From an uncultured Ruminococcus sp. (GTDB lineage Bacteria > Bacillota > Clostridia > Oscillospirales > Acutalibacteraceae), in contig CALBHM010000241.1 of NCBI GenBank assembly GCA_937892835.1, positions 1 through 34,121 on the forward strand: DNA of 34,121 nt, read 5' to 3'. The notes under the pieces are model-generated. The model was given only the letters and a program-made list of their open reading frames with translations, was not told the DNA's origin and did no database searches. Position 1 is the stretch's first letter. Each line of letters starts with the position of its first letter. A program made the translations under genes and the position numbers. This document shows, in pieces, positions 13,141-20,400 of the stretch.

Positions 13141-14652
13141 ATGAAACAGGTCATAAATAATATTTTTAATGTTTGTTTTTTTATCGTTTCAATAATGATT
13201 TTCGAGGTAGCGTTTTCGCAAATGATTCTTCAATCTTTTGTTGCGGGATTACTGATAATTCCGGTCGCTGCCCTATTTTTATATATTTGCATCAAAAAAA
13301 CCGACCTTCTTGAAAAAATAAATTACAAAGCGGCTTGGTGGATTCTCAGGATCATATCAATCGCTTTTATGATGAAATTGGCTTTTTCCCTCGAAGTCGA
13401 TTTTACATGGGACTGGGGCGGTCTCATCAACTCATCATACAACTATATTAAAACTTCTAAGGTTGACAAGCTTTACTATTATGCCCGATACCCCAACAAT
13501 CAGTTCTGGCTGCTTTGCATGGTTTCCTTGTTCAAGGTCATTAAGCTGTTCGTCGGCAATGCCGATATTATTGTTTTCAAACGGGTATCAATGGCTGTCT
13601 CCGTTGTAATTATTCAAATTGCCATTGAATTTATCTACCGTTCCGCCAGGGTTATTTTTTCTGCAAAGAAGGCCTTTTTGGCCGGTATTATTACTTTGTT
13701 TTGTGCTCCGCTTTACCTTTACTCCGGATTTTTATACACCGACACTCCTTGTGTTTTAACTGCATCTATAATGTTGTTTTTATATTTTAAGATTCAAAAA
13801 AGTGAAAGAACTAAATCAAAAATCGTGTTTTATATTCTCTTCGGTATCACGGGAGCTTTTTCATACCTGATAAAAATAACGTCTATCATTGTTTTTGTTG
13901 CGATTTTAATCGGCATGATTTTTAATAAAATAACCTTTAAACAGTTTATGTGCTTTTTCTTAGTCAGCATTATAACGTTAGGTGTAACCGTTAAAGCTTT
14001 AGACACGGTAACCAAACCGATTTACAGGGATAAATTCGGTATCACAGAAGAGCTGGAAGCGAAAAATGAATTTCCTCCTACTCATTGGATAATGATGGGA
14101 CTCGGCCACGGCGGATATTTTCAAAAGGACGTCAATTACACTGCAAGCTTCGATACATACCGTAAAAAGGAAGAAGCTAACATAAAAGAAATTAAAAAGC
14201 GAGTTAAGGATTACGGATTTTTCGGATTTTTAAACCATACCTTTTCTAAAAAAGTCATTCGCACCTTTGGCGACTGCACATTGGCCGGAAGCTTTTATGC
14301 GGGAAGAGAATCAATCTATAACAAAGGCATTTTTACAAGACTTCTTACATGGCATGGTGATCTTTACCCGATAAGCTTAATCTACTTCTGGATTTATTAT
14401 ATTTTTATAACCCTCGGCATTCTCTTTTCGGCGATAGAAAGCTTCAAGAAGAAAAGAACAGAAGAAAACCAAACGCTTCTCGCCGGCAGAATTGCAATTT
14501 TCGGAATTTTTAATTTCATGCTTGTTTGGGAATGTAACAGCCGATATATATTGGTTTTCGTACCTGTTTTAATCCTGCTTGCAACCGACGGACTTTCCTA
14601 TTTTGTAAAAACATTTAAAAAATATTTGAACCTTAAAAAGGAGCTTCGCTAA
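13141..14652 (+). CDS. GT-C superfamily membrane glycosyltransferase (PMT/ArnT-like)
   Basis: This 503-residue protein has about eleven to thirteen membrane segments. After the second or third segment comes a short outward loop with D and WDW (EVDFTWDWGGLINSSYNYI split as EVDFTWDWGG and LINSSYNYI), the place where GT-C enzymes carry their catalytic acidic residue. A large soluble loop (about 300-400) precedes the last helices. Such enzymes take a sugar from a polyprenyl-phosphate donor and add it to a glycan, lipid or protein outside the membrane. Donor and acceptor are unknown. AGGTGA precedes the ATG. It is monocistronic, convergent with the HD gene at 14671. It could pair functionally with the gtrA-GT-UbiA operon 3 kb downstream, but this is inference. 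Confidence 0.75.
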   Translation: MKQVINNIFNVCFFIVSIMIFEVAFSQMILQSFVAGLLIIPVAALFLYICIKKTDLLEKINYKAAWWILRIISIAFMMKLAFSLEVDFTWDWGGLINSSYNYIKTSKVDKLYYYARYPNNQFWLLCMVSLFKVIKLFVGNADIIVFKRVSMAVSVVIIQIAIEFIYRSARVIFSAKKAFLAGIITLFCAPLYLYSGFLYTDTPCVLTASIMLFLYFKIQKSERTKSKIVFYILFGITGAFSYLIKITSIIVFVAILIGMIFNKITFKQFMCFFLVSIITLGVTVKALDTVTKPIYRDKFGITEELEAKNEFPPTHWIMMGLGHGGYFQKDVNYTASFDTYRKKEEANIKEIKKRVKDYGFFGFLNHTFSKKVIRTFGDCTLAGSFYAGRESIYNKGIFTRLLTWHGDLYPISLIYFWIYYIFITLGILFSAIESFKKKRTEENQTLLAGRIAIFGIFNFMLVWECNSRYILVFVPVLILLATDGLSYFVKTFKKYLNLKKELR

Positions 14653-14671
14653 TTGCGACAGCTCCTTTTTT
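14635..14671. terminator. Terminator overlapping the GT-C stop codon
   Basis: AAAAAGGAGCT (14635-14645) pairs with AGCTCCTTTTT (14660-14670), so the last coding bases of the glycosyltransferase form the 5' arm. It works for both convergent genes, since the leftward HD gene ends at 14671. Confidence 0.85.
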
Positions 14672-15267
14672 CAACAATATATGCATTTTTCAATGTCAGG
14701 CAAAACGGTGTAAATCGACTTGCCGATCATCTGTTCAAAATGCTCCTTGAATTCATACGTCTTGTTCCAACGGTCAACAGTAAACGGATGGATTCCATAG
14801 CGACGTGTTGTATCCACAAACCGTTTTTCAAGAATACACAAGCCGTTTGCGTCAGCCAAAGCGTCGCAGAGAATTATCAGCTTGTCGTAATCGTCATATT
14901 CAATGCCCTCAAGAAACGCCTTTATAAAATTGTATTGTTCGGCTGTAATATCCTTTTTCCCGATATCTGCATCAATATCTTTCACCGGGTAAGAATGAGT
15001 AAGGCACACCCTTGCGACTTCGTCCCATCCTCTTGACATTGCATAGTCATAACCGTCAATTATATGCCTAACGGCGGCAATACCGGTTCGTCTGCCTATG
15101 TCATGCAAAAGTCCGCAGATATAGGCTTTTTCGCTATCCAGTCCGCAGGCCTCGGCAATCAGCCGTGCCGCTTCGGCAACGTTGTACGAATGCTTAGTCC
15201 AAGGGCCGGGGTTCATTTCTCCTGCTATCTTAAGCTCTGCTATTGCTGTCTTTCTGTCGGGGAACAT
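14671..15267 (-). CDS. HD-domain phosphohydrolase
   Basis: This 198-residue soluble protein has the HD metal ligands H26 (WTKHSYNV), H55-D56 (LLHDIGR), H91 (CLTHSYP) and D135 (CDALAD), the standard H...HD...H...D order. It resembles the broad group of small HD phosphohydrolases found in Clostridia (nucleotidase or phosphodiesterase fold); the substrate is not predictable by eye. It is distinct from the two YfbR-like proteins in the window, as it lacks the EHS-x-x-V and GD-x-P motifs. GAGGAGG precedes the ATG at proper spacing. It is monocistronic and ends inside a shared terminator. Confidence 0.85.
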   Translation of the reverse strand: MFPDRKTAIAELKIAGEMNPGPWTKHSYNVAEAARLIAEACGLDSEKAYICGLLHDIGRRTGIAAVRHIIDGYDYAMSRGWDEVARVCLTHSYPVKDIDADIGKKDITAEQYNFIKAFLEGIEYDDYDKLIILCDALADANGLCILEKRFVDTTRRYGIHPFTVDRWNKTYEFKEHFEQMIGKSIYTVLPDIEKCIYC

Positions 15268-15403
15268 TGTTTAACCTCCTCGTATTTAAATCTGTTAAAC
15301 AGTACTTTTTCTGCGCAAATCATCTTTACTTGAATCAAGTTTATTCCAGGGCAAATAGCTTACCGCCGTCGGTATTAATGTTCAAAGTACATTTTTCTCC
15401 GTT

Positions 15404-15439
15404 AAAACAAATCAAGCCCACCGACAATGCGATGGGCTT
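15404..15439 (-). terminator. Terminator of the Gfo/Idh - TIM-barrel operon
   Basis: AAGCCCA (15414-15420) pairs with TGGGCTT (15433-15439). Read leftward, the stem is followed by GATTTGTTTT. It lies eight bases after the stop at 15447. The rest of 15268-15403 shows nothing I can name beyond the HD gene's leader. Confidence 0.6.
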
Positions 15440-15446
15440 AAACTTT

Positions 15447-16601
15447 TTATATCTCAGGGATAACAACCTCAACCTCTTTGCCAAGCTCTGCCGACTTAAC
15501 AATATGGTCGATGATAGCCTGGTTGTAGAGAATCTGGCTTGACGGGATCGGAGCCGGATCGCCGTTTGCGATAGCGTCGAGGAACGAACGGCATTTCTTA
15601 TAGAAGAGACCCTTGCCCTTGTTCTCAAGGAGAGGAACAACTGTCTGAACCTGCTCGCCTGCAACGTCATGATAAATCGTCATCGGGCCTGACATCTCGC
15701 CGTTCCAGCAGTCTGTTGACGGGATTCTGAGAGCACCCTCTGTACCGAAGATGATCGTGTCACCCGGAGTGTCGGGATGCATAGCCCATGCAATACGGAA
15801 GTCGAGAATGATGCCGCCGTCAAGACGAACAAATGCCGCTGCGAAATCCTCAACGTTAAATCTTGCTGCATCTGTCGGATTGTTGTACTTCGGATTCGTG
15901 CCGAAGAAGTTTGATGTATAGCCCGTAACCGTGAGCGGCTTCGGATAACCGATAGCATTGAGAACAACGTCAAGAGAATAGCAACCGATATCGCCCATTG
16001 CGCCGATACCTGCGGTCTTTTTCTCAATGAATGTGCTGTTCGGAATACCGCGACGGCGTCCGCCGCCTGTCTGTATGTAGTAAATCTTACCAAGCTCGCC
16101 TGACTGAACAATCTTCTTAACCATCTTCATGTTCTCGTCGTTACGAGGCTGGAAACCGATTGAAAGAAGCTTTCCGCTCTCCTTCTCGGCCTTGCAGATT
16201 TCAACTGCTTCTTCTGTTGTAACGCACATCGGCTTCTCAAGAAGAACGTTTACACCGTGCTTGAGTGAATAGATAGTACACTCGGCATGTGTCATGTTGT
16301 ACGTGCAAACACTTACGGCGTCAAGCTCAGGCTCGTTGTCGATAAGCTCCTCGTGATTCTTATAGAAATGTACATTGTCAAGGCGTCCGTCCTTGTTGTA
16401 CTTTGCTGCAAACTTCTCAGCCTTGCCGGGAATGAGGTCAGCCATGGCAACGATGTCAACATCGTCCATGTCGAGATAGCTCTCAATGTGTGCCTCTGCG
16501 ATCCAGCCTGTGCCGATAATGCCCACCTTGAATCTTCTGCCGGTTGAGACCTTTTCTTCCTCAACGGCCTGGGTAAATTGGTTCAATACTGCGTCAGACA
16601 T
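15447..16601 (-). CDS. Gfo/Idh/MocA-family NAD(P)-dependent sugar oxidoreductase
   Basis: This 384-residue oxidoreductase has an N-terminal Rossmann domain (VGIIGTGWIA, residues 27-35), the family E122-K123-P124 motif (LLEKPM) and a C-terminal alpha/beta domain with GDIGCYSLD (203-211). In that last motif a tyrosine takes the place of the usual active-site histidine, as in glucose-fructose-oxidoreductase-like members. It would oxidise or reduce a hydroxyl of a sugar, inositol or glycoside with NAD(P). It is the second gene of a two-gene operon, 12 bp after the xylose-isomerase-like gene. That pairing is common in myo-inositol and 3-keto-glycoside metabolism, where the dehydrogenase makes a keto sugar that the barrel enzyme processes. 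The substrate is unknown. Confidence 0.88.
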   Translation of the reverse strand: MSDAVLNQFTQAVEEEKVSTGRRFKVGIIGTGWIAEAHIESYLDMDDVDIVAMADLIPGKAEKFAAKYNKDGRLDNVHFYKNHEELIDNEPELDAVSVCTYNMTHAECTIYSLKHGVNVLLEKPMCVTTEEAVEICKAEKESGKLLSIGFQPRNDENMKMVKKIVQSGELGKIYYIQTGGGRRRGIPNSTFIEKKTAGIGAMGDIGCYSLDVVLNAIGYPKPLTVTGYTSNFFGTNPKYNNPTDAARFNVEDFAAAFVRLDGGIILDFRIAWAMHPDTPGDTIIFGTEGALRIPSTDCWNGEMSGPMTIYHDVAGEQVQTVVPLLENKGKGLFYKKCRSFLDAIANGDPAPIPSSQILYNQAIIDHIVKSAELGKEVEVVIPEI

Positions 16602-16613
16602 ATTAAATCTCCT

Positions 16614-17444
16614 TTATTTGTTAATTTCTTTAATGTAATCAATGCTCATTTTTGCGCACTCGAGCGGAGTTTTGTCAAGAGCGGGCTGATCCTGCTCTAC
16701 AACGACCCATGATGTGCCTGCCTTCTTGCAAGCTTCGAGAATCTCGGGGAAATTCTGAACACCGTAGCCGCAGGGACGGAATCCAAAAGCCTCTTCCTCC
16801 TCAGCGTCCTGAGCACCGTCGTCAATTCCGATAAGCTGATAAAGCTTTGCCGGCTTGCCCTTGCCGCTCATGTGGAAATCCTTGAGGTGAACAACAGGTG
16901 CTCTGCCCGAATACTTTTCAACATACTTTGCCGGATCCTCGCCACCGACATTGACCCAACAGGTGTCAAGCTCGGTCTGAAGCTCATCGGGAGTGAGTGT
17001 CGAATAGAGAAGATCCAGTCCGTAAACGTCACCGACCTTCTTGAACTCAAAGTCGTGGTTATGATAAAGGAATGTTATACCGTACTTCTTACCGATAGCG
17101 GCAAAACGCTTGATTCCCTCAACCGTGTCGTCAAAAAGCTCCGCACCGGGGCGTCTTTCCTCAACGGCATACGGAATTGCGATATACTTGCAGCCGATCT
17201 CGGCATAAGTTGCAATCGTCTTTTCAGGGTCTGCATCAAGCTCATCATACGGAACGTGAGCTGAAATCGGCTCAACACCGACCTCGGCGCAAATCTTCTT
17301 AACCTCTTCTGCCGAATGGTCAAAAAGTCCTGCGAACTCGACTCCGTCGTAGCCCATATCCTTAACCTTTTTTATTGTACCTGCAAAATCCTCCGCCATA
17401 GCGTCACGAACGGAGTAAAGCTGCAAAGCAACAGGAAAACTCAT
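16614..17444 (-). CDS. Xylose-isomerase-like TIM-barrel protein (sugar isomerase/epimerase family)
   Basis: This 276-residue single-domain barrel is of the AP-endonuclease-2/xylose-isomerase-like family. Metal-site candidates are E133 (YHNHDFEF), D160 (TELDTCW), H186 (VVHLKDFH) and E250 (VVVEQD), in the expected strand order. The family covers IolE/IolH-like inositol enzymes, hydroxypyruvate isomerases, 3-keto-sugar isomerases and C-glycoside-cleaving lyase subunits. Sequence alone does not decide between them. It is first in the operon with the Gfo/Idh oxidoreductase, behind a good promoter, with GGAGG before the ATG. There is no signal peptide. The two proteins probably act in sequence on a sugar or glycoside. 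Confidence 0.85.
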   Translation of the reverse strand: MSFPVALQLYSVRDAMAEDFAGTIKKVKDMGYDGVEFAGLFDHSAEEVKKICAEVGVEPISAHVPYDELDADPEKTIATYAEIGCKYIAIPYAVEERRPGAELFDDTVEGIKRFAAIGKKYGITFLYHNHDFEFKKVGDVYGLDLLYSTLTPDELQTELDTCWVNVGGEDPAKYVEKYSGRAPVVHLKDFHMSGKGKPAKLYQLIGIDDGAQDAEEEEAFGFRPCGYGVQNFPEILEACKKAGTSWVVVEQDQPALDKTPLECAKMSIDYIKEINK

Positions 17445-17473
17445 AGTAAAACCTCCTAAACTGTGTTTTGTTT

Positions 17474-17502
17474 ATTCTATCACATCACAAAACTTATTAC
17501 AA
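17474..17502 (-). promoter_or_regulatory. Promoter of the TIM-barrel - Gfo/Idh operon
   Basis: On the minus strand TTGTAA (17497-17502), 17 bp, TAGAAT (17474-17479). Confidence 0.55.
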
Positions 17503-17518
17503 TATTTTTTTGTTAAAT

Positions 17519-18391
17519 TTATTTAAAAATATACAAAAGGCATATGATAACCGCTCCGTAGAGTGCACCGAGCAGCATAAGCCACTTGTCCTTAAGGATA
17601 ACGCTGATAGGATCACCGTCGGAATCGCCCTCAACGGTCAGGCTGTATTTCATGCAGATAACGATAACAAGCGGAATCGTGAAAACAATCTTGTTGGAAT
17701 AAATCGCAATCGTTCCTGAATTAACGCACCAGAGTGAGTAAAAAACAATACCCAAGCCAAGTGTCATATACATGTTTTTGTCAAGGAAATCCTTGTTATA
17801 ATACTTAAGAACCTTTCTTGTGTTTTTCTCAATGTTAACAATTTCACCACGGCGTTTGCCGAGACCCATATAGAAAGAAAACGCCATAACCGTCAGATAA
17901 AGCCAGCTTGAAACAGGAATGTCTGTGATGACCGAGCCGTAGAGAATACGAATGAGATAACCCGAAACAAGAATAAGGATATCAAGAAGCACAACATTTT
18001 TCAGCCCGAAACTGTAGCCGAGATTGAGTACAAGATACAGCGCAATCAGCAGCCAGCCGTAAAGGCTTTTGCCGCAGACAAGCCAATTTATCGCAACGGA
18101 AACGATGAACAATACGCAAGCAAGCACAACCGCACTTTTCTTTTGAATCTTTCCCGACGCAATAGGCCGTGTGCACTTCGTCGGGTGATGCCTATCCTTT
18201 TCGGCATCGCAGATATCGTTGATTATATAGACAACGGAGCTTACAAAGCTGAACACAACAAAGCCGCCGATAACATTCAAAAGCTTATCCTTTTGAAGCA
18301 AGCTTCCGCCGAAAATTATCGGGAGAAAGAGCAGTAAGTTTTTTATATAATGCTTCGGCCTTATGAGTCTGATATATTCTTTAAGCTTCAT
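17519..18391 (-). CDS. Decaprenyl-phosphate phosphoribosyltransferase-like UbiA protein
   Basis: This 290-residue polytopic UbiA-superfamily prenyltransferase has about eight membrane segments. The first signature is N58-D59-x-x-D62-x-x-x-D66-R-x-H-P-x-K72-x-x-R75-P-I (IINDICDAEKDRHHPTK then CTRPIASG). The second is YSFGLKNVVLLDILIL near 128-143. This combination, especially D-R-x-H-P-x-K-x-x-R-P-I, is that of mycobacterial Rv3806c, which transfers 5-phosphoribose from PRPP to polyprenyl phosphate on the way to decaprenyl-phosphoryl-arabinose. Quinone-type UbiA enzymes lack it. The start is the ATG at 18391 with AAGGAG; longer forms start inside the upstream gene. It overlaps the glycosyltransferase gene by 11 bp and is last in the operon gtrA - GT-C - this gene. 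Confidence 0.82.
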   Translation of the reverse strand: MKLKEYIRLIRPKHYIKNLLLFLPIIFGGSLLQKDKLLNVIGGFVVFSFVSSVVYIINDICDAEKDRHHPTKCTRPIASGKIQKKSAVVLACVLFIVSVAINWLVCGKSLYGWLLIALYLVLNLGYSFGLKNVVLLDILILVSGYLIRILYGSVITDIPVSSWLYLTVMAFSFYMGLGKRRGEIVNIEKNTRKVLKYYNKDFLDKNMYMTLGLGIVFYSLWCVNSGTIAIYSNKIVFTIPLVIVICMKYSLTVEGDSDGDPISVILKDKWLMLLGALYGAVIICLLYIFK

Positions 18392-19742
18392 TTTTATGCT
18401 CCTTGTGCGTGGCAATCGCCTGAATAAGAATTGCCGCCGCCATAATAAGATACGGCAAAATCGGGAAATGATATCTCGGTCCGCCAACCAAAAGCATTGT
18501 TATTCCGATTGCACCGGCCACGGTGAATATAAACGGCATAAGCTTCGCCACTCTGCGCTTAACAATCAGGAATACAACACATGCAAATGCAAGCACAAGC
18601 GTTACCATATAAACACCCTGCGTCCAGATAACGATTATATCAGCAGCTGAAAGCTTCTCGTCCGATTGCCCTGTCATTCTGCCGATAAGTCCTCGATAAA
18701 AGGTCCCGCCGTTTCCTGCCGTTGCGTCGTTATAGAATGTACCGAGCGAATAGCCCTCGGAATAAAGTGTGACAAGCATTTTTTTCGGCATAAGCTTAAT
18801 ATATTCGCCCGGATTTTCCTTTATCCATTTCATTGCTTCGGATTTATAGAACGCATCCTTTTCTTTGAACGTCATTTCGCTTTTCTGCTTCTCCGAGAGA
18901 TAGCCGGCTCCGCCTTCGCCGAAAACATCAAATTTTGATGTTCCGTCCGCACCGTCAGATGCACCCATAATTAGATTATATCCGCCTGTAGTTGCCTGAT
19001 AAGCAAAATATCCGCACTTTGCATAGGCTGCTCCGCCGATAACGCCAACCGTCATCACTGCGCCGAGCACAAGACAAAGGTACTGCTTCAGCTTTGCTCT
19101 CTGCGTTGCAAGAAGCCAGATTCCTGCTATCAAAAATACTATGCCGAGCGGTCTTGTCCAGTTGGCAAGAGCAAAAAGAACTCCCGAAATAAGACATGCG
19201 TATGTTTTTCCTGTCACGAGCAAAGCAGTCGCAGCAAAGGCAAAGGCCATAAAGATAAGCTCAGTCCTCGCCTGTGCAACCTCGCCCCAAAACGTGCCCG
19301 TTGCGCAGAAAATTATAGTAAACCAATATTGAATTTCCGTATCGCCGAAAATTCTTTTGATTATATATATGCATGAAATCAGTATTGCATAAACGCAGAA
19401 AATATTGACGAATTTTATTGCCTCAATCGAACCCGTGAGCCTTATCAAGAGAATCATTAGATTGATAAGCCCGTTGCCGAAAATGTATGTGTCGTGAACA
19501 TTGAGTGATGACGGATACCAAACGCCGTTTTTCACAGCAAGAGTTGCAAGCTCAAAATATCGCTGAGAATCCGAAGCAAGAACCACCTTATGAGTCAGCA
19601 AAACATAGACCTGTATTCCGAGCATTGCCGCCATTGCGATAATGCTCAGAATCTTTAAAACGGATTTATATTTCTTGCTGCCCGACGAAAAAATATCCAA
19701 CGGTTTGGCAGCTCTGACGTCAAATATCTGCCTAAAAAACAT
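18381..19742 (-). CDS. GT-C superfamily membrane glycosyltransferase
   Basis: This 453-residue multi-spanning membrane protein has about eleven to twelve helices. The first outward loop, after the first helix, carries ASDSQRYFELA, the acidic loop position used by GT39/GT83-like transferases that take sugar from a polyprenyl-phosphate donor. VHDTYIFGNGLIN and a charged loop near residues 280-360 follow. The start is the ATG at 19742 with GGGTGA just upstream; a longer reading would run back into gtrA. It lies 16 bp after gtrA and overlaps the phosphoribosyltransferase-like gene by 11 bp. A natural reading is that it uses the lipid-linked pentose made by that enzyme and moved across the membrane by GtrA. 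The acceptor is unknown. Confidence 0.75.
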   Translation of the reverse strand: MFFRQIFDVRAAKPLDIFSSGSKKYKSVLKILSIIAMAAMLGIQVYVLLTHKVVLASDSQRYFELATLAVKNGVWYPSSLNVHDTYIFGNGLINLMILLIRLTGSIEAIKFVNIFCVYAILISCIYIIKRIFGDTEIQYWFTIIFCATGTFWGEVAQARTELIFMAFAFAATALLVTGKTYACLISGVLFALANWTRPLGIVFLIAGIWLLATQRAKLKQYLCLVLGAVMTVGVIGGAAYAKCGYFAYQATTGGYNLIMGASDGADGTSKFDVFGEGGAGYLSEKQKSEMTFKEKDAFYKSEAMKWIKENPGEYIKLMPKKMLVTLYSEGYSLGTFYNDATAGNGGTFYRGLIGRMTGQSDEKLSAADIIVIWTQGVYMVTLVLAFACVVFLIVKRRVAKLMPFIFTVAGAIGITMLLVGGPRYHFPILPYLIMAAAILIQAIATHKEHKNEA

Positions 19743-19758
19743 GCTCTCACCCAATATG

Positions 19759-20283
19759 TTATTTTTCCTCTTTCTTCTTGTGGAAAAGAAGCTTGTCCAC
19801 CGGGAAATAGATAAAGAACTGAACGGCAGAGCAAACCATTGTTGAGATGTTTGCCGCAAGTTGAGTTGCTATGCTGTGAGCGATAAGCCAACCCTGTATC
19901 GTCGGGGCAAGCCATGCCGAGAAGCAGATGAGTGCAACCGTGAAAACGATATAAATTGGCAAAGTAATTGCGATGTTGCTTGACGAACCGAAGGTTTTTT
20001 CACGATTAACAAAGAACGCAACAATCTGCGCAAGAATATTCGCGATGTTGAATGCAAGGAAATAACCGAAGCCCTTGCCCTCACCGACATAGTTGAACAC
20101 AAACCATGTGAAATCCTGATTCATTATCGCCTTAATTTGCGGCAAAAGCATAATAAGATTAAGCGAAGCAAACTGAACAATACAAGCCAAGAGGCTTACA
20201 ACGATGAACTTAACAAATTGCCAAAGGGTAACTATTCCCGAGCCTTTCTGCTCGGCAGTCTTATCAATGTTTTTTAATCCCAT
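19759..20283 (-). CDS. GtrA-family membrane protein (lipid-linked sugar translocation)
   Basis: This 174-residue protein has four membrane helices and the GtrA pattern. LWQFVKFIVVSLLACIVQFASL forms the first helix (here seen as QFVKFIVVSLLA and CIVQFASLNL). N-REKTF follows the second helix pair (FFVNREKTF), and FPVDKLLFHKKK comes at the end. GtrA proteins take part in moving polyprenyl-phosphate-linked sugars across the membrane. A mycobacterial member, Rv3789, is linked to decaprenyl-phosphoryl-arabinose use, which fits the DPPR-synthase-like gene two places downstream. It is first in the operon, behind a strong promoter and a 5' stem-loop, with AAAGGA eight bases before the ATG. Confidence 0.85.
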   Translation of the reverse strand: MGLKNIDKTAEQKGSGIVTLWQFVKFIVVSLLACIVQFASLNLIMLLPQIKAIMNQDFTWFVFNYVGEGKGFGYFLAFNIANILAQIVAFFVNREKTFGSSSNIAITLPIYIVFTVALICFSAWLAPTIQGWLIAHSIATQLAANISTMVCSAVQFFIYFPVDKLLFHKKKEEK

Positions 20284-20306
20284 GGTAAACGTCCTTTCAA
20301 GAATAA

Positions 20307-20356
20307 TACCGCTGGCAGCAAGATCCGCCGTATGCGAACCTTTCCTGTCAGCGGTA
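20307..20356 (-). promoter_or_regulatory. Structured 5' leader of the gtrA operon mRNA
   Basis: On the minus strand UACCGCUG-a-CAG (20345-20356) pairs with CUG-c-CAGCGGUA (20307-20318), 11 of 12 positions. Inside, GGUUCGC pairs with GCGGAUC around an AUACG loop, with a small internal loop between the two helices. The predicted transcription start falls at the first paired bases, so the mRNA would begin with this hairpin. There is no T-run after it, so it is not an ordinary terminator. Confidence 0.6.
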
Positions 20357-20361
20357 AAATT

Positions 20362-20390
20362 AGTATACCATCTGTTGAGAATAATTTCAA
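20362..20390 (-). promoter_or_regulatory. Promoter of the gtrA operon
   Basis: On the minus strand TTGAAA (20385-20390), 17 bp, TATACT (20362-20367). It lies between the end of the SipL-like gene and gtrA. Confidence 0.75.
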
Positions 20391-20400
20391 TAGTATAGTG

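Noticed and set aside
15341..15670. Leftward frame ending in a plausible-looking tail (NINTDGGKLFALE)
   Set aside because: It overlaps the Gfo/Idh gene out of frame and the tail alone is too short to assign. It could be a decayed gene end, but I cannot support it.
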